Assembly (NCBI GenBank): GCA_946406115.1
Contig: OX291561.1
Location: forward strand, 8,052,273-8,116,272
DNA length: 64,000 nt
Reading direction: 5' to 3'
From: Apoda limacodes
Taxonomy: Eukaryota > Arthropoda > Insecta > Lepidoptera > Limacodidae
The notes below the pieces were generated by a model. That model was given only the letters and a program-made list of their open reading frames with translations, did not search any database and was not told the origin of the DNA. Shown one piece after another: positions 26,729 to 38,182 of the stretch; the stretch's first letter is position 1; every line of letters starts with the position of its first letter. The translations under genes were made by a program, and so were the position numbers.

Positions 26729-26823
26729 AGGTGACACAGTTGGAGGACCCACGGCTAGAATGGCTCAGCATCCAGGAGGCCATGCTGAGGGACTACCTCC
26801 ACACAGCGCAGGAGGCTTTAGAG
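26729..26823 (+). CDS. kibra: Kibra/WWC exon: second half of WW2 and following helix
   Basis: Internal exon of 95 nt between acceptor TTGTTACAG and donor GTTAGT. AG completes the Gln codon begun in exon A; 31 codons follow and the exon ends at a codon boundary (phase 0). It reads VTQLEDPRLEWLSIQEAM, then LRDYLHTAQEALE. The QLEDPR motif followed by EW-(5)-AMLRDYL-TAQ-ALE matches the Kibra/WWC region that ends WW2 and leads into the coiled-coil part. Leu (26740-26742) sits where most WW domains have the second Trp, 21 residues after the first, as is usual for the second WW of this family; Pro of EDP is kept. Base composition is clearly GC-richer than the flanks. The frame is too short to stand out as an ORF. 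Confidence 0.95.
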
Positions 26824-27378
26824 GTTAGTTTTATTTTAATAACCAAATCTTAAGATTGCATTAAGAAAGATTTGTTAGCGAATAAGCTAAAGAAAACTGG
26901 ATAGCGAATTTTCTAGTCAGTTGTTAAGTGAAAACGGTCGCAAAATTGTGAAAGAGACGAACCTAACAGTGGCATGTTGTTGTCCCTTTCTAACGTTTTG
27001 TTTTTATCTAACAGAAAAGAGACAGACAGTTGAAGTCAATTATTTTTGTCCCTTTCTAAAGTGTGGTCTATTTTTTGAGGCTTTTGCGCAGTCCATAGGA
27101 CAGATTACAGACAGATAATGACGACCCTCTCGTGTCTTTAATGTTGCCAATCTTACCTACTCTAAAGTAAATTATTGTAATCTTTTAACTCATGTTGGTG
27201 TACATTGTAATCTGTAACACTAATTAGAGTACGCTAAAATACTCTATTTACGTAAACTATGACTTTTTACTATTGTCAAGGCTAAATGGTTTGGTACCTT
27301 TACCTCTCTCTCCATTTAACCTCTCTTGTACCATAGAAAAAATAATAGTGTCTAGTACTTAAGATATATAATGTAACA

Positions 27379-27482
27379 ATCTTTTCTGACCCGGTGTATG
27401 GTCGCTAGTGTCGTATAAGTTCACAACATTTTAATATAGTGACTAAAGTTTTGATTTTGACCATCACCGGGTCAAAAAAATC
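27379..27482. repeat. Short inverted-repeat element
   Basis: AATCTTTTCTGACCCGGTGT with ATGGTC on the left faces GACCATCACCGGGTCAAAAA with AATCTT on the right. The arms are about 24 bp with few mismatches and are separated by some 55 bp. The size and structure fit a miniature inverted-repeat element. No clear target duplication was found. Confidence 0.6.
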
Positions 27483-27964
27483 TTTTACACTGTAAACGCG
27501 TTTAAAAAACTTAATATTTACGCGTTCAGTTATTTGTTATTGTTTTAGTGTATGTATTTTTTTTAGATAACATAAAAACGTATGTTTATTACTTGTTTAA
27601 ATTAAGTCAATGTTAACCCCTTTCCGGATAATCAGTAATATGCACATAATTTTACATGGATTAGTTGTATTATACAACATTCCTTACATTCTTTAGTGCA
27701 TTAGTAAGCTATTAAATTTATTGATGATTAGAAACAAGAATTGCCGTACCCTTGGGGTACTTCCTGCCGGTAATGTTTCTTTTACGTGCGTTTGTTAATT
27801 CTTTTCTGCCGAATCCATTAATAATAATGGTATAAAATTAATGGAATCGTGCTTTTGGAATCCTAATTCTATAGAAGATGATTTTTAAGCTCCTAGGTTA
27901 AATAGGCCGCTATTTGGAGTTGATGTTTAGGTACTAAAGTTTTAATGACAACGACGTAAATATT

Positions 27965-28450
27965 TTTATCAAACATGCTACAATATGCGACCATATCTTG
28001 CACAAGGTTTTTTGGGATAAATCGTGCTTGCAGTACAGTATCAGAGAGCGGCATGCAATGTTTTATATTTGACCGCTCGAGCGAATTTGAAAATGGAATG
28101 AACTTTTTTACACCCGATCATTGATTACTTAAAAAAGATAACTCATCAAGTTTTATTAAATTTCGAACTGGCACAACAAAAAGAATGCGCCATTAAATTA
28201 ATTTAAAAAAGTAAAAAAAAGAACACGACATTCGAACGCGGCGAATTGGCGGCAAAATTACCTACTCTATTTTTGTTATTGTCAATACAGTTGTCAATAT
28301 AATTAGTTTTTGTAACACGCATGTTTGAGAAAAACACTATTCGAGCCCTGGCCACAACTGCGCATAGCCGGACTCTATGATGCGTGCCTCGGCTATGCCG
28401 CGCATACTCACGCCCGGTTATACTGTGTTTGCGGGCAGTAATGTACTATT
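27965..28450 (+). repeat. Family E repeat, longest copy
   Basis: About 485 bp. It contains CAGTACAGTATCAGAGAGCG, then GACCGCTCGAGCGAATTTGA, ACATTCGAACGCGGCGAATT, and finally CACGCATGTTTGAGAAAAAC and GGCAGTAATGTACTATTG. Copy 1 (22921-23185) lacks the middle, and the reverse copy at 50255-50500 covers the left and middle parts. No terminal inverted repeats or ORF were seen. Confidence 0.7.
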
Positions 28451-28733
28451 GTTAAACCGATTAAGATATACCCAGAGTTATAGAATTTAAAATAACCTTT
28501 TAACTTTAAAATAAGTGGTTTGAAAACTCTTTAGCAATTAGATCAATGACTGTACAAAATAAATTTGTAAAATGCACCTTCTAATGTAATTAAAATATAT
28601 TTTTTAATTTAAATCTCATTAAATATCACACCACCTAAATGTCAGTAAAAGAATGCGATATATAAATCGTTAAAAAATACTTAAAATAGTGTTATCTTGC
28701 TTCAAATATTTTGATGGAAGGGTTTTTAATTTA

Positions 28734-29496
28734 CACTTGGTGTCACAGAAATCGCACCTCTTAAAATGCTCTTAAAAAAATACTTTTAACCCTATTTCAT
28801 TAATGGTAAGGGTATGACTATGAGAAATCATTGAAAAGGCAATTTATTCTGGATCTAGAAAAAAAAATATTCAGTTTTTGTTAAACCAATTTATAAAAAT
28901 TAAAAAACTAAATTAAAGTGAATTAACAAAAAAATCACGTTTATTTCGTGAGAAATAGTAAAAATAAAATTCTTAAAATCTAGTGTTAACATGAATGAAA
29001 GCAGTAATCAGGGCGATGGGGATAGTTGATTTCTTAGTTTTGTTTACGATATAAAACCCCTTTTTTATTTATTCACACTTAATTTTTTTTTTCTTTTGTT
29101 AAATTGGAAAAAAAAACGGAATTAATTAATTAGTTCTGAAGCCATATAAATATTGTAAATGCGAAAGTAACTCTGTCTGTCTGTCTGTTACCTCTTTACG
29201 CTCAAACCCCTGTACCGATTAAGATGAAATTCGGCATGGAGATATTTTGAGTCCCAGGAAAGCAAATAGCCTACTTCAAAACGTTAAGTATGAGTCGGTT
29301 TTTTCTAGTAATTGAAGAGTTACAGTTAAAATCCTACACCTATAACTGAATTTAGGGCGGGTGGAACCACGGGCAAAAGCTAGTTCTGAAGTTCTGAATA
29401 AATTCCTTTTCAATGATGCCTCATTGTCTGATTAAATAGGGTTAAATGTATTTCAAAGTTTTTTTTCAAAAGGTGCGATTTTTTTGACGGCAAGTG
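28734..29496. mobile_element. TA-flanked long-TIR element carrying a nested insertion
   Basis: The left end CACTTGGTGTCACAGAAATC is the inverted counterpart of the right end (GATTTTTTTGACGGCAAGTG on the + strand). The arms continue inward for roughly 110-120 bp with mismatches, both including an AACCCTATTT block and a CATTGAAAAGG block. TA lies on both outer sides (28732-28733 and 29497-29498), the Tc1/mariner-type signature. No transposase is visible. A second repeat at 29142-29380 sits inside. Removing it and one target copy leaves an element of about 513 bp. Confidence 0.8.
29142..29380 (+). mobile_element. Nested repeat of family B with direct-repeat flanks
   Basis: Begins near CCATATAAATATTGTAAATG, has the typical AACTCTGTCTGTCTGTCTGT, ACCGATTAAGATGAAATTCG and ends GGGCGGGTGGAACCACGGGC-AAAAGC. 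It is bracketed by an 11-bp direct repeat TAGTTCTGAAG (29131-29141 and 29381-29391), which looks like a target-site duplication and points to retroposition. The GCTAGT end alone would suggest a Helitron 3' end. Related tails occur at 46077-46228, near 50600-50690 and, reversed, at 47570-47608. Confidence 0.7.
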
Positions 29497-31074
29497 TATA
29501 ATATTTGATTTTATTTTTGTGATATATTTATCTATAACATATACCTAGGTATCATCCCAGATGTATGTACCTACTTAAATGGACGCACAAAGTTTCTTAT
29601 GCTTTTCTATATTCTTTCGCACAAATTTAAAACATAAAAAATGAAAAGACAACGGCACACAACGTTCCCAGGCAGCCACCGATCCTAGTATTAACCGCGG
29701 ACTACCTATATGTTGCATGGTAACAAACCGGGGTTTTTAAAGTAATGCAAGTTTCTTTTCATGACAGCTTTGTTCACTTTGCTGAATCTTTAAACCATAC
29801 CCTCCTTCAAGTACATTTTTTTTATTGATTTTTTTGATATTTTTCAAATTTGATGCCATAACGAAACCTGGAAATCGGATAGTTCCCAAAGGAAGCTGTT
29901 TAAAGCTTGATAAAATAAAAATATAGAAAAATATGTACCTAATGTTAATCACAAAGAAAATGCTCGTTTTCATCCTTTTTATGAGTTCCTATGAAAATAT
30001 AGCAATGCGCTTTGGAAATCGCGAAATCATAAGGTAACACATAAATTGTATAAATTCAGAGAAAAGTTGAAGAAATGTTATTGCACAGCTCTTGTATTTG
30101 CCTCGATCTCTATGTAATTTTGTATAGCCTATAACTTACCAAGCTACAGCTTACGGATACCAACAAAACCGCGAATTGGCTATTTTACTAACTTATAGTA
30201 ATATTATATTCTTCGGTATAGGTATACAGACTTTCTAGAAATAGCACCTAAGCTTTGTTCACGACAAAAAATACAGATGGATATAAAAGTAACCCAGCTC
30301 TATTGAATTTTTTTTTTATAATTAAATCAATTTATTATATGTATAAATAAATGATACATACTTTAAAAATATCACAAGAAAAATTATAATATTATTAGGA
30401 ATTTGTCTTTAATAATATTATTTTTGCGGTATAATTTATTATCGCCGTAAGTTTCGTCTCATAAATCCTTTACCTTAATTTTATTGAAATCGATAGGAAT
30501 GGTTTCGAAAAGGTATTAAAAACATTAGTCCTTTAATATTATAGTTTTTATGATCTTCAGACACAATTTTGAGATTAAGGAATACCTAGTATGTAGGTTT
30601 TTGTCCTTTTATGATTCTCAAAGCCTTTTTTTTGATGAGGAAATTAAAAAGCGATGAGATGGAATAAACTTCCTAAGTTGGAGATACATTGAGTGGGCTC
30701 TTCCAAGAGATAATAAAGGAATGCGATGGCGCACCGATACGGAGATAACGGAGATAAGCCGTAAGTGCCCCCTTATCTCCGTAATTGTTTCAAATTGAGC
30801 ACGCAACGAGTAGCCGACTTACTTTTCCTTCACTTTTAGGAATGAGGCATTAAATTCAGGTAACCTTATTTATGCGGTGTAAAATATCTTGTTGTTTTTG
30901 TTCATAGGGGGATTTTTTAATTTTGTGGCAAAGACCTGCGTCGAATTCCAAGGGTGTGAAATGTTACAATCAGTAAAGTAAAGTTATGTATGATGAATTC
31001 CGTTAATCAGTGTTGTAAAACTGAGTATTTTCTTTCATATTCTTACACTGTATTTTTAATATAAAGGTGTTCAA

Positions 31075-31217
31075 TTTCATATGGGGTTCTTCAAGAAAGA
31101 AGTTATTGGATTTTTGAAGGGTGAGTAACGCGCGAGTTACAAGCGTCGATTAGGCCACGGTGACCGCCCACCATCAGGCGACCCGTGTGCTTGTTTGCCA
31201 CCCTAGTTGTATTAAAA
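31075..31217 (-). repeat. Family C repeat, copy 1
   Basis: On the + strand it reads GGATTTTTGAAGGGTGAGTA ... GGCCACGGTGACCGCCCACC, ATCAGGCGACCCGTGTGCTT and GTTTGCCACC. Other copies lie at 32270-32545, 45555-45650, 51135-51445 and partly at 56225-56400. Family C is defined by AACAAGCACACGGTCCGCCT with ATGGTAAGCGGTCACC on its sense strand. Confidence 0.75.
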
Positions 31218-31379
31218 AAAAAGGGAGTAGACCGCAAAAATAATGCAATTCAATAATTTCGCAGTTATGTTTTCTAAAAATAAAATGATTCAGGCGTTCT
31301 CTAGGGAACGATTATAGAAAAAAGTCTGTAAGAAACGGGTAACGCCGTCGGGAAGCAACTAGTGTATAAAAAAAACATG

Positions 31380-31690
31380 AGTTGCACTCCGGGAGTGCCG
31401 GCAGAAGTGAAAACCTTTACACACGATTCGCGCTTAACACAATAATAATGTTTGTTTATTTACTTTTTTGACGTAGTATTTTTGACATCGCAATCTGTCA
31501 TAGAATTAAAATTCCATATCCAACCTCCCTGTACTACTCATAACCGCGAAACTAAAAATAAAAATTATAATAGGCGTTTTCCGTCTTACGAATTTCCACG
31601 ACTAGGACACGTGACCTGACGCGAGTTTATCATTTTTTACCCATACCAAAAAAAGTGCACAACGCCGCTAAAGAAGTTTTCACTTCAAAA
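31380..31690 (+). repeat. Dispersed repeat with inverted-repeat-like ends
   Basis: One end carries GTTGCACTCCGGGAGTGCCG, GCAGAAGTGAAAACC; the other carries GCACAACGCCGCTAAAGAAG followed by TTTTCACTTC. These are approximate inverted counterparts. The inner CACGTGACCTGACGCGAGTT followed by TATCATTTTTTACCCATACC is a block I associate with a widespread lepidopteran repeat. No second copy in the window; boundaries uncertain. Confidence 0.5.
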
Positions 31691-32269
31691 AATCTTTTAG
31701 GTATAACTAGTTATTTAACATAAATTCATCTCACGCTCGTCCACATGCGCACTCTTCGTGAGTATTCATTCCGTTATCATTGAAAATATCTACATAATAA
31801 TTCGACTACACACGGACAGACATACGGTTGCACTTGTTCATATATCTATAGTTCTGCGACGGTTTTGAACCGGACAGTATTTTTAGAGCATATTTATCTA
31901 ACACAGGAATCTAGGTCTAAGAATTCTCACCAGTCTAAAATCTAAATACGATTCGACGGTGCGAGAAGTAGATGAATAGATTTGTAGATGTCGTACGGTC
32001 TAGATTTTCGGTGTGCGATACTAGAATACCGTTTAGTATTTTCTTTTGATAATCTATTAATACCTACTTTTATGATTTGAGGCAATGAACTATTTTTCTC
32101 TTGGTGTTTCTGGATAGTTATAAATTTATGATTATTGACATAATTTAAGATGTTTTTTATAAGTGTTTTGAATTAAATTTCCGTTATTTTCATTTCTTTT
32201 TCTTAATACCACTAAGGTTTATGCAAATAAAGTTACAAACTGATATCTGCCTTTATATAATTAGTATAT

Positions 32270-32545
32270 AGACCTTTGTTGCGAACCCTACCGCTATGTA
32301 ATATTATTTTTGTGTCCTTTTCATACACTCTAGAACCGAAATCGTAGAGTGCGGTTTCAGAGAAACTTCCTCCCGCAAACGCTTGGGTTACAAGCAAAAT
32401 GAGCTCCCTGCCAAGTTTTTTATTAGATTTTTGAAGGGTCGGCAACGCGCGAGTGATACTCCTGGTGTTACAAGCGTCCATAGGCCACGATGACCGCTTA
32501 CCATCAGGCGGACCGTGTGCTTGTTTGCCACCTTAGTGGTATGAA
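32270..32545 (-). repeat. Family C repeat, long copy 2
   Basis: Reverse-oriented. It contains CACGATGACCGCTTACCATC, AGGCGGACCGTGTGCTTGTT and the extension CTCCCGCAAACGCTTGGGTT with GAGCTCCCTGCCAAG, which corresponds to the extension in the 51135-51445 copy (GAGCTCATTT...GCGTTCGCGG). The 82-codon - strand open frame here is repeat sequence, not a gene. Confidence 0.75.
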
Positions 32546-32755
32546 AAAAAATACACAAATTTGTAACTTAAATCATGACATGTAACATTTATTATATGAA
32601 CTGAAGCTATCAGATTTTCAACTGGTGACGTCATCAGTGAATATACTTACTTATATCTCAAAAACGTGACGTTTTGGAATAAAGAATAGATAGGATTATG
32701 TCTCATAAAATATCTGTTTATTGAAGCCAGCTATTGATTCATACCTACAAACAAA

Positions 32756-32901
32756 GCGGACAGTAAGTAGTCTAAAATCTTGAAAACCCTTTGAAATAAC
32801 TTTACAAATGTGTATAGTGGGTTGGTCAAAATCTTCTAGGTCTAGGTCCTTTGAAATCTAATCTATATATCTATCTAATACCTTTTTACGAGCAATTTTT
32901 G

Positions 32902-32934
<33 letters not shown>

Positions 32935-33430
32935 TTATAATCTGAATCTCGGAAACTGCTCTAACGATTTTCATGCAGGCGGTTTCGGAGGCGATAAATC
33001 AATCTAGCTAGGTTTCATATTAAGAAAGTTCATATTAAGTTTTATCCGTGATTTCAGGCAATGATAAACTGAAAAAAAGTGACATTTCCTGACATCTATT
33101 GGCGAGTAGTAATACTATTATTTTTACCGACACAGTAACACTAAAGCTACTTGACAATAGATGCCGTTGTTAAAAAAAAACGAGCATAAATCGGTTCCCA
33201 GGTACTTACTTTATAAATGCGGACACAAGGTAAGTCAAAAATCTGCAAAGCCCTTTAAAATTACTATAAAATAGTGGACAGCCTACCTAGGCTAAAATAT
33301 TCAAACTCTTTACAATTACTTTGCAATTGTATATAGTAGGTAGGCTAAAATCTTTAGATCCCTTTGAAATTACTTTACGAATGCGGACAATAGGGTAAAA
33401 ACTTTTAATCCCTTTGAAATAACTTTGCAG
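32756..33430 (+). repeat. Degenerate ~55-bp minisatellite, interrupted at 32858-33206
   Basis: About six units of the form GCGGACA-TAGG-TAAAATCTT-(A/T)-CCCTTTGAAAT-ACTTT-CAAAT. Two lie left (32756-32857) and four lie right (33207-33430) of an inserted family D element. Units are 50-57 bp and clearly diverged. Confidence 0.7.
32858..33206 (+). mobile_element. Family D element, full copy (Helitron2/HINE-like?)
   Basis: 349 bp, bounded by comparison with the flanking minisatellite: the repeat unit reads CCTTTGAAAT-TACTTT, and the element lies exactly between those two T bases without any target duplication. It starts CTAATCTATATATCTATCTA and ends TCGGTTCCCAGGTACT, with a (decayed) CGAGC...TCGG stem near the 3' end. 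Insertion between T and T and lack of duplication are features described for Helentron/Helitron2-related elements; assignment is inference. Confidence 0.7.
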
Positions 33431-33660
33431 TCGATTTCACACATTATCTCAAGAAATGTTTTTAAGTATTGTTATGGAATACTTACAGACGTCATAAATG
33501 AAATGACCCATGTCTACTCCGTCGATGGAAGACCCTGGGTCATCAGCGATAACCTTCAGGCTGGGGATTGACGTCAAACTGATTGATAAGCGACACGATG
33601 CAAGTAAACAAATTACACTGTTATCTTTCCGTTCTTTTTGTCGATTAGTGCTAGGTGTTT

Positions 33661-33690
33661 GAGAGAGAGACTGAGAGAAAGAGAGAAAAA
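33661..33690 (+). repeat. GA-rich simple sequence
   Basis: GAGAGAGAGACTGAGAGAAA followed by GAGAGAAAAA: a short imperfect purine tract. Confidence 0.9.
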
Positions 33691-33840
33691 TAAGAAGCGT
33701 CGTAAGTATTTGATGTAGACTGAACTGTTCTGATTGATCAATAATGTACGTCTGTGACCTTACACCCCTGTTTTATAACTTGGCATATTTTTCTTATCTT
33801 GGATTGTTCGTCAAATTGAAGCTCGTGCTTTAAATGTAAC

Positions 33841-33940
33841 TTAAAGTAATACTTTTTTACTTAAAGTAATACTATTTTACTTAAAGTAATACTATTTCAC
33901 TTCAAGTAATACTATTTTACTTAAAGTAATACTATTTTAC
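33841..33940 (+). repeat. 20-bp tandem repeat, 5 units
   Basis: Five contiguous 20-bp units, TTAAAGTAATACTATTTTAC, filling exactly 100 bp. Unit 1 has one substitution (TTTTTTAC), unit 3 ends TTTCAC and unit 4 begins TTCAAG; units 2 and 5 are identical. No spacers, so not a CRISPR array. Confidence 0.97.
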
Positions 33941-36900
33941 TCTTTGGATGTTTTATTGATTTTTATGGACACCCTTATTATGGAATGTGCCTTTTAATTT
34001 TATCCATTTAGATAAAGTTGATATTTTTTTATATTTCTTGTTAATCCTTACCATAAGGAATTTGTAACCAGTCAACTTCAAGACTAAAAAAATGCGGACA
34101 TACTTTCTAAAAATATAAAAGCAATGAACAACAGACAATTGTATTTTTTTTTTAAGTTCAATTACCATTGGGTAATTCAATAAAAAAACTCAAAAAATTT
34201 ACAAGAGAAATGTAAAGCTGCACATTTTCATGTTTTTTTTTTTATATTCTAGTAGATATTATGAATAACTGGGTTTGTACGTTTGTACGTTTTAATTTCA
34301 AATAATTATTATATAGTATATTAGAGAAAGCCTTGGGATGTTATTTAAAAGTTGTATTTTTTTTTATGTCGGGTACAGTTCCCTATTGAATTGTATAGTC
34401 CAGAAGTTGTGCAGGATTCTAATTTTCATACGAATGGTCTTAAAGAAGATTAAGAGTCAATGATTTTTTTTTAGGATTTTAGAAAATCACACATAGATAT
34501 TATCCTGTTTAAGATACTGAACACTGAATGTCAGTTTTCGATCAGTAAATGTCAAAGAAAAGTAGGAAATTAGTTTGTATTTAGCACGCTGCAAGGCGCC
34601 CCAAATCGTATTGTCTTATACATATAACAATCACGACAATGCTATGTTTAAATAAAGTTTTTGAGTTATAGCACGTAGAACCAGTAAAATATCTTTGCTA
34701 AAACAGTTTAAAAAGTAGTAAAAAAGTCATGTTTACTTAGCATTTTTAAAAGAACTTTGGTAAATTAATAAAGGCTGCGCCCTACTTAAAGTGCAGTTTT
34801 CTGCTCGTTTTTTAAATCGATTCTACTGCCCTATTGCAAGTTTCAGACTGGAAAAAAATAACATGGCTTTCTACTTCTAAAAAAAATGGCCGAACCTCTC
34901 GTTTTACTATTTTTAATTCATAACTCATTATAAACTAGTAGCGGAAACACAATTTATTTCATGAAATGTTAAGTAACTATTAAGATAGAAAATTACTGTA
35001 ATAGAATTTTTATATCTTATGTGATATAATTATTTTCTATTTTTTACGCTAAGCTGTATATTTTTTTGCCACTGAAAAATCAGCTCTATTTGAGAGTAAC
35101 ATTGTCGACTTAAGCATAACGCTATAAAGCAAATGTATATGCGCGTTGGGGGCCTTAAGGTTTGTGCTATATTCCCTTGTGGCTTCTTTGATTTTTATAT
35201 TTACCTAAGTGCCCCGATTTTACCCCGCTTTTCCCTAAATGGACATTATATCTAATTCGGTTATACGAAAGAAGATCCATAGAAATCTTCCAAAAAAACT
35301 GTTATTTGGATACTACGGCCTCTTAATCATTTATTTATCGTCTTTTAATGTGATTGTATCTGTATAAGTATAAATGTCACAAATTTCATATCCTTTTATA
35401 TATTATTATTCCTTAGGACTACAGCAAAGCTTCAGTTTAGCCATTTATCCGGCGGTATGTCAAAGCCTAGTGGATTTGTGCGTCAAATTATTTCAGTTTG
35501 TTCGACATATCTTTCCGTTTATGCGTTAAATTCTTGTAGTGCGTGTCGACATAAGATTTTGACGCTTGTGTGAGCGGAAACTTACGCATTCCTACGTTAT
35601 TATATTTCTACAATGTAGGTGTACAGTTAGGTACCCACTGCTTGTTACTTTTGTGAATCATCCGCCTACAAACTTAGAACTATTTGCGATAAGTGGTTTT
35701 CAATGATAACGCAAACATAGTTGTTCTATTTAGTAGTTGGGTTATAAATATAACAATTTTATCAGTGCAAAAATATGACACTGACGCTATTTCGATCACA
35801 GTTTCTTATAAAACCCTAATCTTTTTAGCATTTCATAAAACTAAACTTTCATTTACCTGTCTCTCATGTCAACTTAAACGAAAAAATGAGCCAAACCGGG
35901 CTTTTTTGCTATGTTTCATAATAAAACTAAAATTGAAAGTATCTAAGTTTTTCTACATTTAATAAATTTAATGCGCCAGACTTACTGGCATGTATTGCCA
36001 GCACATAAATTAAATTAATAAATGAATTTAGGATTGTTTTGCTGGCAGCACACGCTGCATAGCAACGGTACGTTACCCGATATCAGTTCGATGAATTTAC
36101 GTTTGGAAATTGCGTTCGGAGGCGTGAGTCAATCATTCGATAAGCGGCCTAATTCTAAGCGAATGTTCCCCGAATAGACGGCGAGTCTGGGAGCGTTTGA
36201 CGAGGCATGCTGCACCAATATATATTCTTTGGCGCTCTGCAATACAAGTACTGATATGTACATAAGTACCTACTACGTTGGACCTTGTTAGCAAGTCCCT
36301 AATTACAAATTAGCAACGTTCATTAAATGCAACAACGCTGACTTTTAACTTGTTGCCTTAGGTGTTTCGTTTGTCCTTACTACACAAACCTCTTCATAGG
36401 TTATACTCTATTACGCTTGATCAATGTGAAGTGGCAGATGTTATCGAGCTAGTGCCCCTAACTTTGCTTTAAGACTGATGTCATAGTAAAAAAGCCGGGA
36501 TTGAAGGACGTATTGCTCTGTTTGCTTGTTGCAGCTAAGCTCAGAACTGTGCTTCTAAGCGGTAAACCCATCTATAATACCTTTAAAACCATGCCCTTAG
36601 TTAACTTCGCATATGGTTTCCAATACACGATTGTAATTTGGCTTCTAAGATCCATTTCATTGCGTGATTTTAGCAGATAGGTACATTATGTAGGTTCGAA
36701 CGAAATTTATTATAGAGTGGGACTTCTATATACTGATGCTGTTATCTATTCTGTGGTTTCATGAGCCATTTCTCTGTACGGCTACACGGAGCAACGGAAT
36801 TTACTAACATTTTAGCTGACTCTCCGTTTAGAACATGAGCTAGTAGGAATATATTTTGGGATGTTCGATTTTGATCGGCATTAAAAGAGTTTCAATAAGT

Positions 36901-38117
36901 TTTGTCGTTATGAGCTTCATTTTCCCATGATAATGGCTATTTCTAGTTTTAATTATTACGAAAAGATTGAAGGTATCTCGAGACTTTTTCTGATTGGAGT
37001 CAAATTATGTATGGTAATCTACAAATCTGCGTTTAAGTTGGCTTTACATAGAACCAATATCTTCTCATCCCTTACAAACGTTGTTTAGCTATAACTTTTG
37101 ACCACGACCATATTAATTGTTTTGTCATAGAGCAGACGCTTAAATTACCGGTCAGTAAATTAGGCAGTTCTTTAAGTATCTTGCTCATAAAATAGTATTA
37201 AAAGCAGATTTTTCGAAAACTATCTTGAAAGCAAAATAGTCAAAGAGCTACCTATTACAAGTCACATGACACGATTTTAATAGAATAATCTTGCATTCAA
37301 TGCGAAACGCTTATATGCCAATAGAATTCATTTTGTAGCATCTCGTACAATATTAGTTCCACGGTAGCCTAACGACATCGTGGGGTATGGATGTCTACGC
37401 TTAGGAACGCACGTAATAAAAACAACACCATTTTACAATTGGAAAACTGTATGCTTAACAATTTACAGCCTTATCAACTGGCAGTTAAGAGGTTACTTAT
37501 GTTGTTTGAGCGCAAATATAAGTGTGTATACATACTAGAGTCAAGCACTCTTGGTATGAACGTGCTGGCGTGGTTTGCGCAAGGATGGTATGGCGAGCTC
37601 CTTTAGATGGAGTGTTTGGTCATAGACATAAGAGTGAGTACATGAACTGGGCACATGTATACGTAGGTACATTAATCTTTCATATCTATACTACTCTTAT
37701 TATAAATAACCAGAGAACTCTAGAAGATATTGATTGACAAGTACAATTAGAAGAACGGATTTTAAGAGATGTAAACAAAGAATGTAAATTAGGGGAAAAC
37801 ATGTTTTACCATAGAAACTTAAAGTTTATAGACTATTTTCTACAACTGAAACATAAATACTCAAATATACAAAAAAAAACCCGGATAATAAACGCAGAAG
37901 TTTGGAAGAACAGTTTCGATATAAACAGACTACAATCGCGTACCTATACATTGAAACTTTTTTGTATTCACCCAAAGCACAGAATAAAGTATAGAAACTT
38001 CAAAGTTGTGACGTCATTGCTTTAACAGTATTTATAATTAACAACAAGTTTGGTAAAACGACCGATTATTGAAATATATTATCCTTGGAATTTGAATATA
38101 TACTGAGTTACCTAAAA

Positions 38118-38182
38118 GTGTGAGACAGACAGATGGACAGACGGTCTCTTGACACTATTTTGCCAGAAAAACCTAAAAATTA
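38118..38182 (+). repeat. Family A repeat, degenerate tail
   Basis: GTGTGAGACAGACAGATGGA then CAGACGGTCTC and AGAAAAACCTAAAAATT, similar to the family A tail but without the GGTACGGAACCC block. Confidence 0.35.

Noticed and set aside
33841..33940. Possible CRISPR-like repeats
   Set aside because: The 20-bp units are contiguous without spacers and the genome is eukaryotic; it is a simple tandem repeat.
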